A stretch of 40,704 nt of DNA, from contig JAAYOB010000015.1 in NCBI GenBank assembly GCA_012520575.1, positions 1 through 40,704 on the forward strand, written 5' to 3'. Source of the DNA: Candidatus Stramentimicrobium fermentans. Its GTDB lineage: Bacteria > Atribacterota > Phoenicimicrobiia > Phoenicimicrobiales > Stramentimicrobiaceae. Below are positions 16,396 through 23,968 of this stretch, piece after piece. Position numbers and translations under genes: made by a program. How positions within the stretch are numbered: position 1 is the stretch's first letter; each line of letters starts with the position of its first letter. Below the pieces are notes generated by a model. That model saw nothing but the letters and a program-made list of their open reading frames with translations, was not told the DNA's origin and did not search any database.

Positions 16396-17076
16396 GTGAA
16401 AACAAATAAAGCTACGTTAAATCATAACCTGCATTTAACCATGGTTATTATTATAGTTTTCGTACTTGCAGCTATTAGCATATTTACATTGTCGGGATGC
16501 TGTACTACGAATGACACTGCTGATAAAACTGCCCCACCAGTTCAGGAAAATACCAATCAGGCACTAATAACTTCGCAGCCTGTTGGTCATAATGTCGATA
16601 TGAATCCGGCTCCCCTAACGGAAGACAATAAAGTGCTATCTCTTGAAGGATATGGCGCCAAGGGGGCGCTTGCCGATAATAATTTAACAATTATGGATAT
16701 GCTCACGTATGCAGTTCAAGATGAATACTTAGCCCGTGGAGAGTACTTGTCAATCATAGACAAGTTCGGCAGCCAGAGACCTTATTCTAATATTATTAGA
16801 GCCGAGGAAACACACCTTGCTTATTTAAAAGAAGTTTATCTCGCATATGGACTTGATTTTCCTAATGACGCTTCTGTCGACCATATTGTTGTACCTGCTG
16901 ATTTGCTCGAGGCTGCAAAGATAGGCGTCCAGGCTGAAATGGACAATATTGCGATGTATGAACTTTTCTTGACGTATGACTTACCTGAAAACATTGTTAA
17001 AGTGTTCACTGCACTACAGAGGGGCTCTGAGAGCCATTTACTGGCGTTTCAAAAGCAGGTTGATAAGTTAAAGTAA
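16396..17076 (+). CDS. DUF2202 ferritin-like lipoprotein
   Basis: Exported lipoprotein: a hydrophobic signal ends in the lipobox LSGC (IFTLSGCC), followed by a low-complexity linker. The mature part is the DUF2202 four-helix ferritin-like domain. TIMDMLTYAVQDEYLARGEY, IIRAEETHLAYLKEVY and a later helix with AEMDNIAMYELFL supply the carboxylate and histidine residues expected for a di-iron site (E, EETH, E). Function in this family is unproven; an iron- or oxygen-related role is likely. ATG 16381 is in frame, but its codons overlap the sequence GGAGG, which is the ribosome site for GTG 16396, so the GTG start is preferred. It shares the strand and context of the NapH-like pair 120 bases upstream, which suggests redox stress or electron disposal at the cell surface. 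Confidence 0.85.
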   Translation: MKTNKATLNHNLHLTMVIIIVFVLAAISIFTLSGCCTTNDTADKTAPPVQENTNQALITSQPVGHNVDMNPAPLTEDNKVLSLEGYGAKGALADNNLTIMDMLTYAVQDEYLARGEYLSIIDKFGSQRPYSNIIRAEETHLAYLKEVYLAYGLDFPNDASVDHIVVPADLLEAAKIGVQAEMDNIAMYELFLTYDLPENIVKVFTALQRGSESHLLAFQKQVDKLK

Positions 17077-17390
17077 GCATTATCTTGTACAATTAAAATA
17101 AAAAAGAATGAGAATAAGTACTCTATAGTGGACAACAATTTGTCGGAATGTTGATTTTCTGTATTTTCACCATTGCGCCGGGAATCCGGTGTGATTGGTT
17201 ACATGAGAAAAGCCGGAGCATCTGGCTTTTCTTGATTTGTCACGGTGCAATCAATGCATCAGATACAGACCTCTGGTAGTATATATCTTGACGCATTTAC
17301 TGTTATCCATCCTTGTCCGTTTATAAACTTTTGTGATGATATCCATAACTCCTTGTTCGTATTGTGCTAAAGAACCGGTAGGGTCATAAT
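17077..17390. other. Gene-free stretch after the DUF2202 gene
   Basis: No gene is seen. It contains the hairpin at 17206-17232. The rest is unremarkable. Confidence 0.6.
17206..17232 (+). terminator. Hairpin, probable terminator of the redox cluster
   Basis: AGAAAAGCCGGA (17206-17217) pairs with TCTGGCTTTTCT (17221-17232) around a GCA loop, with one G-T pair. The 3' arm supplies CTTTTCT. It lies 130 bases after the DUF2202 stop. Confidence 0.6.
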
Positions 17391-18194
17391 ATGAAAAGAT
17401 TATTTTTCTTTACTGTTTTTTGTATTTTTTTATTGGTTTCCAGCTGTACAGCAAAGCTTCCACAAGAGTATGGCGTATTTATCGGTATAAACGAGGGTGA
17501 ATCTGACAGACTGGAACAATACAAACTTGTTGTAATTGAGCCATCGGAGTTTTCTGCGATGCATATCGAAAAATTACATGCTGCCGGAAAAACAGTGTAC
17601 GGATATCTGAATATCGGTGCTGTTGAGGAGTACCGCCCCTATTATGATCAATTTCAAGAACTCTTTCTCGGCGTTTATGAAGATTGGCCGGATGAGCAGT
17701 GGATTGATGTTGCTTCTCCCAAGTGGCAAAACTTTATCATCGACGAGTTAGGGAAACAATATGCGGATATGGGACTCGACGGATTATTTTTGGATAATAC
17801 CGATGTCTTTTATTATCGTCCGACAGAGGATATATTTCTGGGTCTTTGTGCGATTATGCAAGGGTTTAGAAAATATGATCTAAAACTTATAATAAACGGC
17901 GGCGATATTTTTGTTTCAAAATGCATAGAAAAAGATATAGCCTTATCCCTATTCGATGGGGTTAATCAGGAAACAGTATTTACTAACATAGATTTTGAGA
18001 ATCAGAACTATGGAATACAGTCAGAAGAAGAAACAGCCTATTTTGAAAAGTATCTTGCGAAAGTAAAAGAATATGGCTTATCCGTTTATTTGTTAGAATA
18101 CGGAGCGGATCGGTCTCTTTCCAGTAAGATCAATGCTTATTGCTCAGAAAATGATTTTCTTTGGTACAATGCAAATGGAATTGAGCTGCGATAA
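17391..18194 (+). CDS. Exported GH114/TM1410-like glycosidase, lipoprotein
   Basis: Predicted (beta/alpha)8-barrel enzyme of the endo-alpha-1,4-polygalactosaminidase type (GH114, the hydrolase half of PelA). An N-terminal hydrophobic signal ends in LLVSSC, a lipobox. The barrel shows VVIEPSEFS, KTVYGYLNIGAVEEYR, DEQWIDVASPKWQNFI, MGLDGLFLDNTDVFYY (the conserved acidic pair), IINGGD, and late VYLLEYGADRS. Size (267 aa) is normal for the family. ATG 17391 has only a weak upstream ribosome site. The second glycosidase-like gene lies 358 bases further on, same strand. The family cuts galactosamine-rich exopolysaccharides or related polymers. The actual substrate here is not shown. Confidence 0.85.
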   Translation: MKRLFFFTVFCIFLLVSSCTAKLPQEYGVFIGINEGESDRLEQYKLVVIEPSEFSAMHIEKLHAAGKTVYGYLNIGAVEEYRPYYDQFQELFLGVYEDWPDEQWIDVASPKWQNFIIDELGKQYADMGLDGLFLDNTDVFYYRPTEDIFLGLCAIMQGFRKYDLKLIINGGDIFVSKCIEKDIALSLFDGVNQETVFTNIDFENQNYGIQSEEETAYFEKYLAKVKEYGLSVYLLEYGADRSLSSKINAYCSENDFLWYNANGIELR

Positions 18195-18552
18195 GTATTT
18201 AGTAAACATTGAATACTGCAAAAGGATTGTTGCCGCAATATAACTGTTCCGGAGTTTCTCACGAATCGGAATGCTGGGTGACGACATATACACATGATTG
18301 ATAAGTTTTTACAGTCGTGAAAAAAGACTGATATGCTGTACTGGTGCACTGTAAGATGAATGAGTCCTGTGTGAGTGATAGTATTTGAGTGTGCATATTG
18401 TTCCTGCGATGTGAAAAGAATCCAAAGGTGATTCGGTTATTTGTCGCCGAAAGTAAATCCAAAATCATTGAACACAGAAAATCAGAAAGACTGGACAAGA
18501 TAGCTTAGCAAAAATTGTTTGTGAAAAAGTTGATGTCCCAAAGGAACATTTT
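18195..18552. other. Gene-free stretch between the two glycosidase-like genes
   Basis: I see no intact gene. Short open stretches (for example, one reading LFVAESKSKIIEHRKSERL near 18430-18500) end at stops and have no start signals. This could be decayed coding DNA. Confidence 0.45.
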
Positions 18553-19458
18553 ATGGAAAACAAAAAATTAACGCTATACAGAATTCTTTTCTTAGGCTTG
18601 GCATTAAATTTTCTGATAGTTTCTTTTGCTAAAGAAAATCTTGTAAAAAAGAGTACGAGAGAGCATGAACAGATTTATGGACTTACTATAGATGATGCTT
18701 GGTATGACAATATAGAATTGAAGGATGTCATCGAAGGGTTAAAAAACCTTGAGGTCAGACCGACGGTCAGAATGGTGATGTCAAGAGAGATAGAGCCCGC
18801 AGAATATGTAAAATTGTTTAGAGCTGTAAAAGAATATGCAGATATCATGGTCTGTCCCGTTGATTCATTTGTGATGAAAAATTTTAAAGATACGAATAGT
18901 TATCTGAAAAGATTCGAGGATTCATATGAAAAATTGTCGCCATATGTAAGTATTTGGGAAGTAGGAAATGAAATTAACGGTACGGAATGGATAAAACAGA
19001 AACCCGAAGTGATTATTGATAAAGTATCTTCTACTGCCGCATTTTTAAAAAGCAAGGATGAAAAGATAGCGTTAACATTATATTGCACTGATTCACCTCA
19101 TCAAGACATGATGGAGTGGGCAAAGAAATATATTCCGACTGAATTAACGGAATCTGTGAATTATTGTTTTGTAAGTTATTATGAGGATGATAATTGCGGT
19201 TATTTACCGGAATGGGAGAGTGTTTTTAAAGAATTAGGAGAGATTTTCCCGACAGCTTTTCTCGGTATAGGGGAGTGTGGAAATACTGCAGAAAACGCAA
19301 CTCAAAAAAGTAAAATTAGCATGGCTAAAAGATACTACCAGATGCCAAAATACCATGAGAGGTTCGTAGGTGGATACTTCTGGTGGAACTGGGTAAAAGA
19401 TTGTATTCCATATAAAGATAACGAGGTTTATGAAGCGATTAAGAGTTATCGACGATAA
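18553..19458 (+). CDS. Clan GH-A-like glycosidase, membrane-anchored
   Basis: One N-terminal hydrophobic segment (ILFLGLALNFLIVSF) serves as a signal anchor or uncleaved signal. A beta/alpha-barrel follows with the two acidic residues of clan GH-A glycosidases: the acid/base Glu in SIWEVGNEING and the nucleophile Glu in FLGIGECGNT. Other barrel strands are VRPTVRMVMS, IALTLYCTDS, NYCFVSYYEDDN and GGYFWWNW. The family (for example, GH5-, GH39- or GH53-like) cannot be settled by eye. The protein is compact at 301 aa. It starts at ATG 18553 with AAAGGAACAT upstream. With the GH114-like protein it forms a pair of surface enzymes probably acting on the same polysaccharide. Confidence 0.72.
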   Translation: MENKKLTLYRILFLGLALNFLIVSFAKENLVKKSTREHEQIYGLTIDDAWYDNIELKDVIEGLKNLEVRPTVRMVMSREIEPAEYVKLFRAVKEYADIMVCPVDSFVMKNFKDTNSYLKRFEDSYEKLSPYVSIWEVGNEINGTEWIKQKPEVIIDKVSSTAAFLKSKDEKIALTLYCTDSPHQDMMEWAKKYIPTELTESVNYCFVSYYEDDNCGYLPEWESVFKELGEIFPTAFLGIGECGNTAENATQKSKISMAKRYYQMPKYHERFVGGYFWWNWVKDCIPYKDNEVYEAIKSYRR

Positions 19459-19776
19459 GAATACAAATCTCGATTTATCTATTCATCTCTCTGCAAACTA
19501 CTGATTATCCCGTGTTTCTCACAGATTCACTACTGTAAAAATCGCTCTATTTTCCATCGTTTTTGTTCTTGCGGGCAGAACAGGCGAATTTATTAGCCGC
19601 TTACTACATTAGAAAATTTTATTACTATTTTATTACTGAAATATCAACCGGAGTTTGACAAAACAAAAATGTTCTGATATTATTCAATTACAATAGAATA
19701 TTGCTATGCGGTCAAAGTAACTGTGGTGAAAACTGCTTTTGCGGAGTAAGCCGTCTAAGTCCCGCGGGATACGATG
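19459..19776. other. Gene-free stretch before a structured leader
   Basis: No gene is seen. Its right end contains the palindrome TCCCGCGGGA near 19758-19768 and leads into the folded segment at 19777-19854. Confidence 0.5.
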
Positions 19777-19854
19777 GTCTTATGTGAGATGCCGGCTATC
19801 AGGGCGGATCGGCAATTTAATTGTCGTCGCCCTGTTTTTGGGTTTACATAAGAC
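19777..19854 (+). ncRNA. Candidate structured leader or cis-regulatory RNA
   Basis: A 9-bp perfect long-range helix (GTCTTATGT 19777-19785 with ACATAAGAC 19846-19854) encloses a second hairpin. That hairpin's 7-bp stem is CAGGGCG 19800-19806 with CGCCCTG 19828-19834, continued inside by GGCAATT/AATTGTC-type pairs. A T-run (19835-19839) follows the inner hairpin, so it could end transcription. The structure ends 43 bases before the start of the 72-residue membrane protein. I cannot match it to a known riboswitch class. Confidence 0.4.
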
Positions 19855-19897
19855 ATTTGTTATTTTATCAATTTTCCGCAAGAAAGGAGGCTTTTCC

Positions 19898-20116
19898 GTG
19901 AAGAAAGCAATTTTACCTGTGGTGTCTGCAGTTGCAATGTTAGTTTTTTTATTGAATGTAAACGACAAGCCGGAAACGGCAGGATATGTTATTTCAATTG
20001 GAATAGGTCTGCTTGTTGGAACATTACTAAATAAATTAGTTTTTAAAGAAAAGGCCACTGCTGATTTTATCCAAGCGACAGAGTCCATTGTGGATGAAGA
20101 TGATAAAGCGGCGTAA
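19898..20116 (+). CDS. Small two-helix membrane protein, 72 aa, unknown function
   Basis: AAAGGAGG at 19884-19890 and GTG 19898 set the start. A longer in-frame reading from 19739 runs through the structured segment and has no ribosome site. There are two hydrophobic helices: ILPVVSAVAMLVFLLNV and, after a short polar turn (NDKPETA), YVISIGIGLLVGTLLNKLVF. A charged cytoplasmic-type tail, ATESIVDEDDKAA, follows. The layout resembles small holin-like or stress-membrane proteins, but no family is recognised. The gene is bracketed by a 13-bp inverted repeat (19833-19845 and 20143-20155) and preceded by a folded leader. Confidence 0.6.
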   Translation: MKKAILPVVSAVAMLVFLLNVNDKPETAGYVISIGIGLLVGTLLNKLVFKEKATADFIQATESIVDEDDKAA

Positions 20117-20422
20117 GACGCGAACGATGTGGCGTAATAACACAAACCCAAAAACATTTCTATAAAACGAATAATCCATATGAGATAGCTCTACCGATTG
20201 GTAGAGCTCTCTCGCTCTTAGGCGTTTCCTTCGGTTCTCTGTTCAAACCAGACAAATTAGAATTTGACGAGGAGTATAGAAGTATAAGCGGCGGGATAGC
20301 TGTTGTCGTTCGGCAACCAGCTTATTGTGCTCTGTTTTCCATGCCTTCGTAGCGTATTTGCGAACTTGACGGGCGTAGTCAACTGTTTATCGAACAAATT
20401 GCTAAACTGCATCCAGTTCCGT
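20117..20422. other. Gene-free stretch with a 9-bp hairpin
   Basis: No gene is seen. A 9-bp perfect hairpin lies at 20187-20208 (AGCTCTACC / GGTAGAGCT, loop GATT). It may end transcription from either side, though no T-run follows. The right copy of a 13-bp inverted repeat lies at 20143-20155. Confidence 0.5.
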
Positions 20423-21763
20423 TTAAGTATATACCGTTATTTGATTTCTTCCGTTTTCTTTTGATTTATACAGGGCTTCATCAGCTTCCTTATAAAGGGC
20501 ATCAAAGCTCTTGTTCTTATTGTAGAAGGTTACTCCTATGCTACTGCTTATGGTCACAATCCCCTCTACACCCTTAATATCCCTATTCATCTTTATGCGA
20601 ATATCTTCAAGTTTTTCTTTTAAAAAACTGGAGTTGCTTTCGAATGGAAGGTACAGCATAAATTCATCTCCGCCGAGTCTAGCCACTATATCTGTATCAC
20701 GGACTGAATTTTTAAGTATTGCTGCCGTGGTTGCAAGTACCTCGTCTCCCATTTGATGTCCAAGTACATCATTGACACTCTTAAAGTTGTCTAAATCCAT
20801 AATTACAAAAGCTCCGCCTTTGTATAAATTGCTTTTTATTATTGAGGTTATTGCATTAGTACCGCCTGCTCGATTATACAGTCCCGTCAGTGCGTCAGTT
20901 CTTGATTTTTCTATCAGGTTCTGTCTGGCAGTGAAGATAAAACCCATGATTATTCCTACAGCCATGGACACAACAGTAAAGGCCAATATTTTAAGCGTAA
21001 TTCCGGACTTATTATACCAACCATGTTGTGGCACGATGGATAGTCTAAAGTTAATGTTGGATATAGAAAAGTCGGAAGATATAAAATCGTCGTATTCAGA
21101 AACTCTACCGGAATAGATTTCGATATAATCTTCGCTATCCGGGAGTCTTTTTTCTAAGAAAAAATCATATTTTAAATTATCATGCAAGTTGTTTGTACTT
21201 TGGCATATCACATCCGGGAAATTCATGGTTACAGATACCAATCCGTTATATTTCAGTTCGGATTTATCATCAGGAATTTTAACTGCCAGTCTTGCGGAAA
21301 AGGCTTTTCCGCCTTGCTTTAAATCATACGGCCCAGTAAGAATTACATCTTCGGATACTACTGCCAATTTAGCGTCATCACAGCTTTGGTTTTCAGGACT
21401 TAATAAGTTTAATCCTATAATAGATTCATTGTTTTCTAATGGATAGACATTTGATACTACAGAGTCGGGAGCATATAATATGTTGCGAATATTGGGATTT
21501 TTCAATATTCGCTCACCTATTATTTGCGGATCTACATACTTCCCATTAGCCCCGAATATCAGGGCTCTAAGCTCATAAACAGAATTTATGTTTACCATAA
21601 ATTCATTTTTTATGGAAGCGATCTGATTGTCCAGGACAGAAGTTGCCTCCAGTTTACAAAGCTCCACTTCATCGGATATTAAGCTGAGTATATATAAGGT
21701 GCTAATGACCATTGCAATAAATGTTGATATGAGTATTACTTTAGTTCTCTTACTTTTCCACAT
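20423..21763 (-). CDS. Membrane-bound diguanylate cyclase with extracytoplasmic sensor
   Basis: Makes cyclic di-GMP from two GTP at the membrane. An N-terminal helix (VILISTFIAMVISTLYILSL) is followed by about 230 residues outside the membrane that look like a CHASE-type sensor (LEATSVLDNQIASIKNEF ... YAPDSVVSNVYPLENNESI). A second helix (ILAFTVVSMAVGIIMGFIF) precedes the GGDEF domain. The active site is GGDEF, residues 364-368, intact. An inhibitory RxxD site (R355-D358) lies five residues before it, so product feedback is expected. DALTGLYNRAG and EADEALYKSKENGRNQ are also typical. AAGGAGG precedes ATG 21763. It is convergent with the 72-aa gene and 960 bases from the glycosidase-like genes, so a link to exopolysaccharide control is possible but not shown. 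Confidence 0.93.
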   Translation of the reverse strand: MWKSKRTKVILISTFIAMVISTLYILSLISDEVELCKLEATSVLDNQIASIKNEFMVNINSVYELRALIFGANGKYVDPQIIGERILKNPNIRNILYAPDSVVSNVYPLENNESIIGLNLLSPENQSCDDAKLAVVSEDVILTGPYDLKQGGKAFSARLAVKIPDDKSELKYNGLVSVTMNFPDVICQSTNNLHDNLKYDFFLEKRLPDSEDYIEIYSGRVSEYDDFISSDFSISNINFRLSIVPQHGWYNKSGITLKILAFTVVSMAVGIIMGFIFTARQNLIEKSRTDALTGLYNRAGGTNAITSIIKSNLYKGGAFVIMDLDNFKSVNDVLGHQMGDEVLATTAAILKNSVRDTDIVARLGGDEFMLYLPFESNSSFLKEKLEDIRIKMNRDIKGVEGIVTISSSIGVTFYNKNKSFDALYKEADEALYKSKENGRNQITVYT

Positions 21764-22058
21764 TTTAGCAATCCTCCTTGAGTTCTCTATGCAAAATTAC
21801 AAGGAAACTTGTCCATAAAGTCCGTATAATGGCACAAAGCTAAGAAGCAATTTATTCTAACACAAATATACGCTCTCTTCAATAAATACCCTATTAGATA
21901 TAGATTTCTGACGAAAATAAAAAGCAACTGACTCTAAATCGTATCGGCTATTATTAGCGGAAGTGAAGAAAAAGAAGAGCGGTAAAGTCTTTTTATTAGC
22001 TTTAATTTATGGTAATATTAAATAATGAAAATAAAAAGAGTTTAGGAGCAGCTTAAAG

Positions 22059-22577
22059 ATGAGTAATTCCAAGAAGGTAGCTATCCTGATAGAAAATCTA
22101 TATGAAGACCAGGAATTATGGTATCCTTACTATCGGTTAAAAGAAGCCGGCTATGAGGTCAAATTAATAGGTCCGGAGAAGAAAACATATTACAGTAAGT
22201 ACCAATATCCTGCAGAAGTGGATTTTGCTATTGATGAGGTAAAAGCAGATGATTTTGCCGGTGTGGTTATTCCCGGTGGTTATGCTCCGGACCACCTGCG
22301 TCGACATTCTAAAATAATTAATTTTGTTCGTAAGATATTTGAAAAAGGCGGACTGGTTGCTGCCATCTGCCATGCCGCCTGGGTCCTGATCTCCGCAGGG
22401 GTATTGAATGAAAAAGATGCTACTTGTTTCTTTTCCATCAAAGATGACCTTATAAATGCAGGGGCTAATTATTTGGACCAGGAGGTAGTGGTAGACCATC
22501 ATCTGGTAACCTCCCGTATGCCCAAAGACTTGCCTGCCTTTCTGCCGGCTATAGTAAAAGTTTTAGATGAATTATAA
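22059..22577 (+). CDS. DJ-1/PfpI-family protein
   Basis: Class I glutamine-amidotransferase-like alpha/beta fold of the DJ-1/PfpI family (PfpI, YhbO and similar), associated with protein repair, glyoxalase or stress roles. The opening is KKVAILIENLYEDQELWYP, with the acidic residue expected near the active site. FAGVVIPGGYAPDHLRR and the nucleophile elbow AAICHAAWVLISAG follow, with C104 as the reactive cysteine and a following His. The length of 172 aa is typical. AGGAG lies upstream of ATG 22059. The orphan membrane protein gene begins 43 bases later on the same strand. Confidence 0.92.
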   Translation: MSNSKKVAILIENLYEDQELWYPYYRLKEAGYEVKLIGPEKKTYYSKYQYPAEVDFAIDEVKADDFAGVVIPGGYAPDHLRRHSKIINFVRKIFEKGGLVAAICHAAWVLISAGVLNEKDATCFFSIKDDLINAGANYLDQEVVVDHHLVTSRMPKDLPAFLPAIVKVLDEL

Positions 22578-22619
22578 GATAAATAAGCGATAATTAATTT
22601 TTGAAGAAATGGGAAACAC

Positions 22620-23288
22620 ATGCGCAGGATCTTATTAACCGCCTTACCTTACGGTGCCTTAGTCTTGTTTGCCATGATTCTGGTTCTGATTTTTTGGCCG
22701 CCGGAATCAGGCTTGATAGAATTAACTAATTCCTGGATTGGTCTATTCTTTATCAGTGCCTTTTGTGCTATCTTTTTATTCCAGGAAGATATTTACCAAT
22801 TTTTCGACCAGCGTACTAAATGGGGCTTTTTGGGCGCTTCAATTCCTCTACAAAAAAACCGCACAATTCCTGACCTATTCAGGAATGACCAGAAGTTTCA
22901 AGAGATAATTTCTGATACCGTTATAGTCTGGATGGACAAAATTCTTATGGATAAACAGGAGCAAAGAGCGAAAGAAGAAGAGATAATCGAAACTATAGAA
23001 CGATTCAAAAAAGAGAAAAAGGATTATCTAAAATGGTCATTCCTTTTTGCCGATTATTTTTTAGTTCCGCATAGTAAAGATGTATTATATGAGATATATG
23101 AAAGACATTATATAACGAAAGATATGTTTCAGGAAATTATTGCCAAAATGGCTATCGATGAGCAAGAGGCTGAAGCAATTTCAGATATTTTAAGGTTTTT
23201 CAGATTTATTAGAAAACAAGAAGAAGAATTAGTTATAACCGAGATAGGTTCTGCCTATTGCACTTATCTGGAAAGGATTAGTCAATAA
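22620..23288 (+). CDS. Membrane protein of unknown function, 222 aa
   Basis: Not recognised. There are two N-terminal membrane helices: LPYGALVLFAMILVLIFWPP and, after a short loop, WIGLFFISAFCAIFLF. A cytoplasmic part then includes a charged predicted coiled coil near residues 115-140 (KQEQRAKEEEIIETIERFKK) and a helical C-terminal domain, with IRKQEEELVITEIGSAYCTY resembling the wing end of a winged-helix fold. That raises the idea of a membrane-tethered helix-turn-helix-like domain, but this is speculation. It follows the DJ-1 gene by 43 bases and is ended by the terminator at 23333-23372, so the two form a bicistronic unit. Confidence 0.6.
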   Translation: MRRILLTALPYGALVLFAMILVLIFWPPESGLIELTNSWIGLFFISAFCAIFLFQEDIYQFFDQRTKWGFLGASIPLQKNRTIPDLFRNDQKFQEIISDTVIVWMDKILMDKQEQRAKEEEIIETIERFKKEKKDYLKWSFLFADYFLVPHSKDVLYEIYERHYITKDMFQEIIAKMAIDEQEAEAISDILRFFRFIRKQEEELVITEIGSAYCTYLERISQ

Positions 23289-23332
23289 TAGTACATATAC
23301 TTTATTCTAAAAAAGACCGGTTTAAATGTAAT

Positions 23333-23372
23333 AGAGTGTAGGGCGTGAATTATTAGCTTTCACACTCTTTTT
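23333..23372 (+). terminator. Intrinsic terminator
   Basis: AGAGTGT (23333-23339) pairs with ACACTCT (23362-23368), and a run of T follows. An inner GTGAA/TTCAC pairing is an alternative. It ends the DJ-1/membrane protein unit. Confidence 0.7.
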
Positions 23373-23546
23373 TGTTTCAAACTGGTTTTAAACAAAAAGC
23401 TAATAATAGTGAACAATAAATTCATTTAATACCTGGAATGGGCTTTTTATTTGACACTTGTTCTTTACTTAATATGATTTTTGCTAGTCTAAATATCAAA
23501 AAATTTTAATTTATATTTATCCTATTTAAATCGAAGGAGTAAGAAG

Positions 23547-23930
23547 ATGAAGAAAGAGATTTTATTCAATGCAGATGCCCCTAAAGCAGGAGGGCCATAT
23601 TCTCCAGCCTTGAAGATTGGCAATTTAGTCTTCGTTTCAGGACAATTACCGACAGACCCCGCTACAGGAGAATTGGTAGAAGGCAATATAGAGACACAAG
23701 CTCAAAGGGCTTTGGATAACTTGAGATTGGTCTTGCAGCCCTATGGCATAGGGTTAAAACATATTGTTAAGGTAACTATATTTTTAAAAGATATGAATAA
23801 TTTTTCTCGGGTCAATGAAATTTACGGACAATATTTTAGCAGTGATTTTCCTGCCAGAAGCTGTATTGGGATAGCGAGATTGCCCAGAGATGCCCAAATT
23901 GAAATAGAGGCAATTGCTTATTGCGATTAA
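23547..23930 (+). CDS. ridA: RidA-family 2-iminobutanoate/2-iminopropanoate deaminase
   Basis: Hydrolyses reactive enamine/imine intermediates such as 2-aminoacrylate that PLP or Fe-S lyases release from serine and cysteine. The small trimeric fold signature is complete: NADAPKAGGPYSPALKIGN, VFVSGQLPTDPATGELV, QAQRALDNLRLVLQ, VKVTIFLKDMNNFSRVNEIY, and the active-site arginine region FPARSCIGIARLPRDAQIEI. At 127 aa it is a standard member. GAAGGAG lies nine bases before ATG 23547. The cysteine desulfidase-like gene follows after 38 bases on the same strand. That product would make exactly the kind of intermediate RidA removes, so the pairing makes functional sense. Confidence 0.95.
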   Translation: MKKEILFNADAPKAGGPYSPALKIGNLVFVSGQLPTDPATGELVEGNIETQAQRALDNLRLVLQPYGIGLKHIVKVTIFLKDMNNFSRVNEIYGQYFSSDFPARSCIGIARLPRDAQIEIEAIAYCD

Positions 23931-23968
23931 GAGTAAAGAAAACCCAAAAAGATAAATCAAGGTGTTTA

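Noticed and set aside
19739..19897. Longer start for the 72-residue membrane protein
   Set aside because: It would translate through the folded leader and the T-run and has no ribosome site; AAAGGAGG sets GTG 19898.
20187..20208. Possible tRNA-like D-arm (AGCTC ... GGTAGAGCT)
   Set aside because: Only one 9-bp hairpin is present; no acceptor stem, anticodon arm or T-arm can be fitted around it.
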